Shown here: positions 61,093 to 64,000 of the stretch, piece after piece
Numbering within the stretch: the stretch's first letter is position 1
How the letters are laid out: each line of letters starts with the position of its first letter
From: Lentisphaeraceae bacterium
GTDB taxonomy: Bacteria; Verrucomicrobiota; Lentisphaeria; Lentisphaerales; Lentisphaeraceae
Length of the DNA: 64,000 bases
Direction of reading: 5' to 3'
Assembly (NCBI GenBank): GCA_021232515.1
Contig: JAJPOQ010000108.1
Coordinates: 1 to 64,000 of the forward strand
Position numbers and translations under genes: made by a program
Notes under the pieces: model-generated
What the model was told of the DNA's origin: nothing
Seen by the model: the letters and a program-made list of their open reading frames with translations, nothing else
Database searches by the model: none

Positions 61093-63627
61093 ATGACACA
61101 AGACTCACAAACTCCAGTGAATAAGTCTACTGAGTCTTTGTCATTGCCTAAAAATAAGTTTAATAGACTGAGTGTACTTTCTCAGCAGGGCGTTTTAGTA
61201 CCTTCTTTTTCTTTCTTTACTTTGAATGATATTTCAGAAGATGCCCTACAAAAATTTCTTGCAGAATTTACAGGAGCCGATGAAAATATTTTTCTGGCAG
61301 TAAGGCCAGTTGAAAAGCCTGACACTCCATTGGTGCGGACAATTTTGAATATCGGCTTCTCGGATGCAAGCGTGAAAGCTTTTGCGGAGAGCAGTAAAGA
61401 CGAGCGCTTAGCGTTTGATTGTTATCGCCGATTTATTGAAGCTTATGCAGATTTGGTAGATGATGTTCCGGATTATTTATTTGAAGAGATCTCAGATGAA
61501 TACGGAGATACACCATTTTCTGTAGAGCAGCTGAAACTTTTATGTGATAGATATAAAGAGCTCTACACAGAAGAGACCGGTAAAGTATTTCCTCAGACTT
61601 TAGAAGAACAGTTGTTAAATGTCCTAAATTCTCTGAAGCAGAACGCTGCCGACTTAGAGGTCGCCGATTTATCATTCATTATTCAAAAAATGGTCTTTGG
61701 CAATGCTTCTGAGGATTCCTGTTCAGGTGTTATAAGTTCGAGGTATAGTCAGACAGGTAAAAAGAATCCCTCTGTAAAGTATCAGTTTAAAGCTCAGTAT
61801 GAAGATTTGATTCTTTATCCAGAATCAAATGTCAAAAGTGTTTTGAGTAATGATAAATTTTTAAGTCAGTTTCAAGAAGATATTAGTCAAATAATCCAGG
61901 TTGCAGAAAGTGCATTCAAAACAGCAGTAGATATCTCGTTTGTCATAGAGTCAGGAAAGCTTTACTTACTTAACTGTCATGAACTTGAGTGTTCCCCAAA
62001 GGCTAAGATGTTGATTGCACATGACTTTGTTGAAGAAGAGAATATGTCAGAAGAAGAAGGCCTCTGTCAGCTGGATGAAAAAGCTATAGAAGATGTTCTC
62101 TCTCCAAGTTTTGATAAAGACTCCTTAGATGAATCACAAGTCAACAAGATCGCCAGTGGAGAGTCTATTGGCCCTGGAGCAGTGAGTGGAGTTGTTTGTA
62201 CTTCTGTAGACTCGGCAAATAAGTGTGCCGATGAGGGTTTAGATTATATTTTTGTTAAGGAAGATACTCACCCAGGCGATTTTGAGGCGATGCTGAACTC
62301 TACTGGTATTTTGACAAAATCTGGAGGCAAAGCTTCGCATGCAGCTGTCGTTGCTCGACAGTATGGAAAGGTTTGCGTTGGTGGACTAGATGAGTTGAGT
62401 TGTGACGAAGAAAGTGATGGTTTTTCTATTTCAGATCATGAAGTAAAAGATGGCGATCTTATTTCGGTTGATGGCGAAACTGGTAGTATTTATAAAGGTG
62501 AAATAGAAAGTACTCCTTCGCCAATCATTGAAGCTTTGACTGATAACGAGGAAAACGAAGAGTCTAAGGCTTTCGAGTCTGTCATGTCTTGGGCGGGAGA
62601 GCATAAAGAACTTGAGGTTTTAGCAAATGTTGATTTGGCGGAAGATCTAAGTGTAGCTCTAGCTTTGGGTGCACAAGGAGTCGGCTTAACTCGCATCGAG
62701 CACCTCTTCAATACTCCCGAGCGCTTGTTGGAGTTTCAAAAGGTTTTATTGAGCGAAGATGCATCAAAATCGTGCATTAAAGCTTTCTTGATTGATGATT
62801 TTGTCGCGAGCTTTCAATTACTGAGCTCTTTGCCATATACAGTGCGTTTATTGGATCCGCCAATTCATGAGTTTATGCCCAAGTCAGATAGTACGATTCG
62901 TGATTTAGCCCAAAATTTAGCAATGGCCGAAGAAGTCATCTTTCAAAAAGTAGCGGATATCAAAGAAAAAAATCCGATGCTTGGTTTGAGAGGCTGTCGC
63001 CTTGGGATCTTAAATGAAGCGTTAACGCGAGTGCAATTGGAAGCTTTATTTGAGGCGTATTTAAAATCCGACGGTAAGACAAAGGCTATTTCTCTAGAAG
63101 TTATGGTGCCATTCATTGCTTCCGTTGAGGAGTTTATTCAGCAAAAAAGGCTCATTTTGTCTGTGGCCAAGTCCTATGATTTATCATCAGATGATATAAA
63201 GATTGGAGCGATGATAGAGTTACCAAGAGCAGCTTTGCTCGCTGGCGAGATAGCACCGGAAGTTGATTTCGTTTCTTTTGGTACAAATGACTTAACGCAG
63301 ACAGTCCTAGGAGTCTCTAGAGACGATGCTGCTTCTTTCCTGCCTTACTATACGAAGTCGAATCCAAATTGTGCCGTACCTATTTATGAGGGTGATCCTT
63401 TTGAAACATTGGATATAAAAGGTGTTGGACTGCTGATCAAGTCGGCAGTTAAGCAGATTCGCGAAGCAAACCCAAAGGTAAAAGTTGGTGTTTGTGGAGA
63501 GCATGGCGGAGACCCCGCATCTATCGCATTTTTTCATGAAATAGGTCTAGACTATGTAAGCTGCTCGCCTTATCGTGTGCCCATAGCAAAAGTTTCAGCA
63601 GCCCAGTCTGCGATATTAGAAAAATAG
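61093..63627 (+). CDS. Pyruvate phosphate dikinase-like enzyme with degraded ATP domain
   Basis: The 844-residue protein matches PPDK in its central and C-terminal parts. It has the phosphohistidine loop SGGKASHAAVVAR (H416) and GLTRIEHLF. It also has VRLLDPPIHEFMP, SFGTNDLTQTVLGVSRDDA and CGEHGGDPASIAFF (C801). The N-terminal ATP-grasp part keeps the order of PPDK but lacks clear ATP-site motifs: RSGA..SMPGMMDT reads RPVEKPDTPLVRT, and TGVxFTRNP reads SGVISSRYS. It may be a PPDK paralogue that phosphorylates its His by another route or not at all. Confidence 0.85.
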   Translation: MTQDSQTPVNKSTESLSLPKNKFNRLSVLSQQGVLVPSFSFFTLNDISEDALQKFLAEFTGADENIFLAVRPVEKPDTPLVRTILNIGFSDASVKAFAESSKDERLAFDCYRRFIEAYADLVDDVPDYLFEEISDEYGDTPFSVEQLKLLCDRYKELYTEETGKVFPQTLEEQLLNVLNSLKQNAADLEVADLSFIIQKMVFGNASEDSCSGVISSRYSQTGKKNPSVKYQFKAQYEDLILYPESNVKSVLSNDKFLSQFQEDISQIIQVAESAFKTAVDISFVIESGKLYLLNCHELECSPKAKMLIAHDFVEEENMSEEEGLCQLDEKAIEDVLSPSFDKDSLDESQVNKIASGESIGPGAVSGVVCTSVDSANKCADEGLDYIFVKEDTHPGDFEAMLNSTGILTKSGGKASHAAVVARQYGKVCVGGLDELSCDEESDGFSISDHEVKDGDLISVDGETGSIYKGEIESTPSPIIEALTDNEENEESKAFESVMSWAGEHKELEVLANVDLAEDLSVALALGAQGVGLTRIEHLFNTPERLLEFQKVLLSEDASKSCIKAFLIDDFVASFQLLSSLPYTVRLLDPPIHEFMPKSDSTIRDLAQNLAMAEEVIFQKVADIKEKNPMLGLRGCRLGILNEALTRVQLEALFEAYLKSDGKTKAISLEVMVPFIASVEEFIQQKRLILSVAKSYDLSSDDIKIGAMIELPRAALLAGEIAPEVDFVSFGTNDLTQTVLGVSRDDAASFLPYYTKSNPNCAVPIYEGDPFETLDIKGVGLLIKSAVKQIREANPKVKVGVCGEHGGDPASIAFFHEIGLDYVSCSPYRVPIAKVSAAQSAILEK

Positions 63628-63642
63628 TTTATTGGAGTTTGT

Positions 63643-64000
63643 ATGAGTTTACCCACAAGTATCAAGACTTTTATTGATGAATCCCCCATTTCTTTAGTTG
63701 CTCACGACAAGGGTTCTATGAGTGTTTCTGAGATTCAGGCTTTTTATGATGAAGAGGTCAAGCCTCAGGTTAAAGACGCTCATTTCGGGAAGTTGGCATT
63801 TGCAGGTTTACTCATGGCTCAAAACTATATCTGGGAAGCTCATGAAATAGTTCAGGACTATGAAGACGTAGAGGCTTCTTGGTGGCATGCTTTTATGCAT
63901 CGTATGGAAGGTGACTATGGCAATGCAAACTATTGGTATAGAGGAGTAGGAACTCCAGTATATTTTTCTTCGTTACTTGAGGCAGTTCAAAAACTAGACT
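63643..64000 (+). CDS. Conserved hypothetical protein (cut by the window end)
   Basis: The first 119 residues are visible; the gene continues beyond the window. It starts with ATG after GGAG. Motifs include [17 protein letters not shown] and [24 protein letters not shown], a His/Trp-rich segment I have seen in conserved proteins of Planctomycetes and relatives, without a known function. It follows the PPDK-like gene after 15 bases. Confidence 0.8.
   Translation, partial: MSLPTSIKTFIDESPISLVAHDKGSMSVSEIQAFYDEEVKPQVKDAHFGKLAFAGLLMAQNYIWEAHEIVQDYEDVEASWWHAFMHRMEGDYGNANYWYRGVGTPVYFSSLLEAVQKLD

Noticed and set aside
61093-63627. PEP synthase (PpsA)
   Set aside because: The C-terminal SRDDA and CGEHGGDP motifs match pyruvate phosphate dikinase better than PpsA.

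Overview
This window looks like a piece of chromosome from an AT-rich (roughly 40% GC by eye) aerobic Gram-negative bacterium of the Planctomycetes-Verrucomicrobia-Chlamydiae group, most like Lentisphaerota. This is inferred from gene content, not from a marker gene: an alternative complex III plus caa3 oxidase cluster, a DUF1080 lipoprotein beside a Gfo/Idh/MocA oxidoreductase, an ECF sigma factor paired with a FecR-LamG protein, a DUF4159 protein, and a zinc-ribbon Ser/Thr kinase-like protein. I found no rRNA, tRNA, CRISPR array, prophage, transposase or viral element. Coding density is high and most genes sit in tight co-oriented runs with 4-base ATGA or 1-base TAATG overlaps.

Layout. 0.2-2.6 kb: a zinc-ribbon/MORN/VWA-like membrane protein and a DoxX-like protein. 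2.9-6.8 kb: a sugar or nucleoside MFS transporter, a Gfo/Idh/MocA dehydrogenase and a double DUF1080 lipoprotein, closed by a strong terminator. 6.9-12.2 kb (minus): an ABC-2 type exporter set, uracil-DNA glycosylase and a response-regulator-like protein. 12.4-18.4 kb (plus): McsA/McsB-like pair, ftsA, murD, a LysM lipoprotein and msrB. 18.4-20.1 kb (minus): a 55-residue lipoprotein, a GluQ-RS-like synthetase and an unknown membrane protein. 20.1-33.1 kb (minus): one 13-kb respiratory operon actABCDEF - small membrane protein - sco - ctaCDEF, with a recognisable promoter upstream of actA and a terminator after ctaF. It would move electrons from quinol through alternative complex III to a caa3 oxidase, with SCO supplying copper to the CuA site.

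33.5-35.1 kb: cysM, rhodanese and OsmC-like genes. 35.1-39.7 kb (minus): a small FliM-motif protein, a DUF4159 protein, the RbgA GTPase and an unknown 409-residue protein. 39.9-41.8 kb: a lipoate/octanoate transferase and a FIST sensor-like protein. 41.8-46.8 kb (minus): a hypothetical protein, FecR-LamG protein, ECF sigma factor, ribD, thiD and a periplasmic rhodanese. 47-51 kb: pilB, pilT and pilC motor genes. 51.2-57.1 kb: a large TPR protein, a secreted unknown protein, ExbB and three ExbD proteins. 57.2-64 kb: a kinase-like protein whose catalytic residues are lost, a SUI1/YciH factor, prfB with its programmed frameshift, a PPDK-like enzyme with a degraded ATP-binding part, and the start of a conserved protein cut by the window end.

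The recurring theme worth attention is catalytic domains that keep their fold but lose key residues: the Ser/Thr kinase, the McsB-like arginine kinase, the nucleotide-binding half of the PPDK-like protein, and a weak receiver domain. The other notable features are the single act-cta respiratory operon with a histidine-rich oxidase subunit, the ExbB/triple-ExbD locus built around large TPR proteins, and several unusual architectures.
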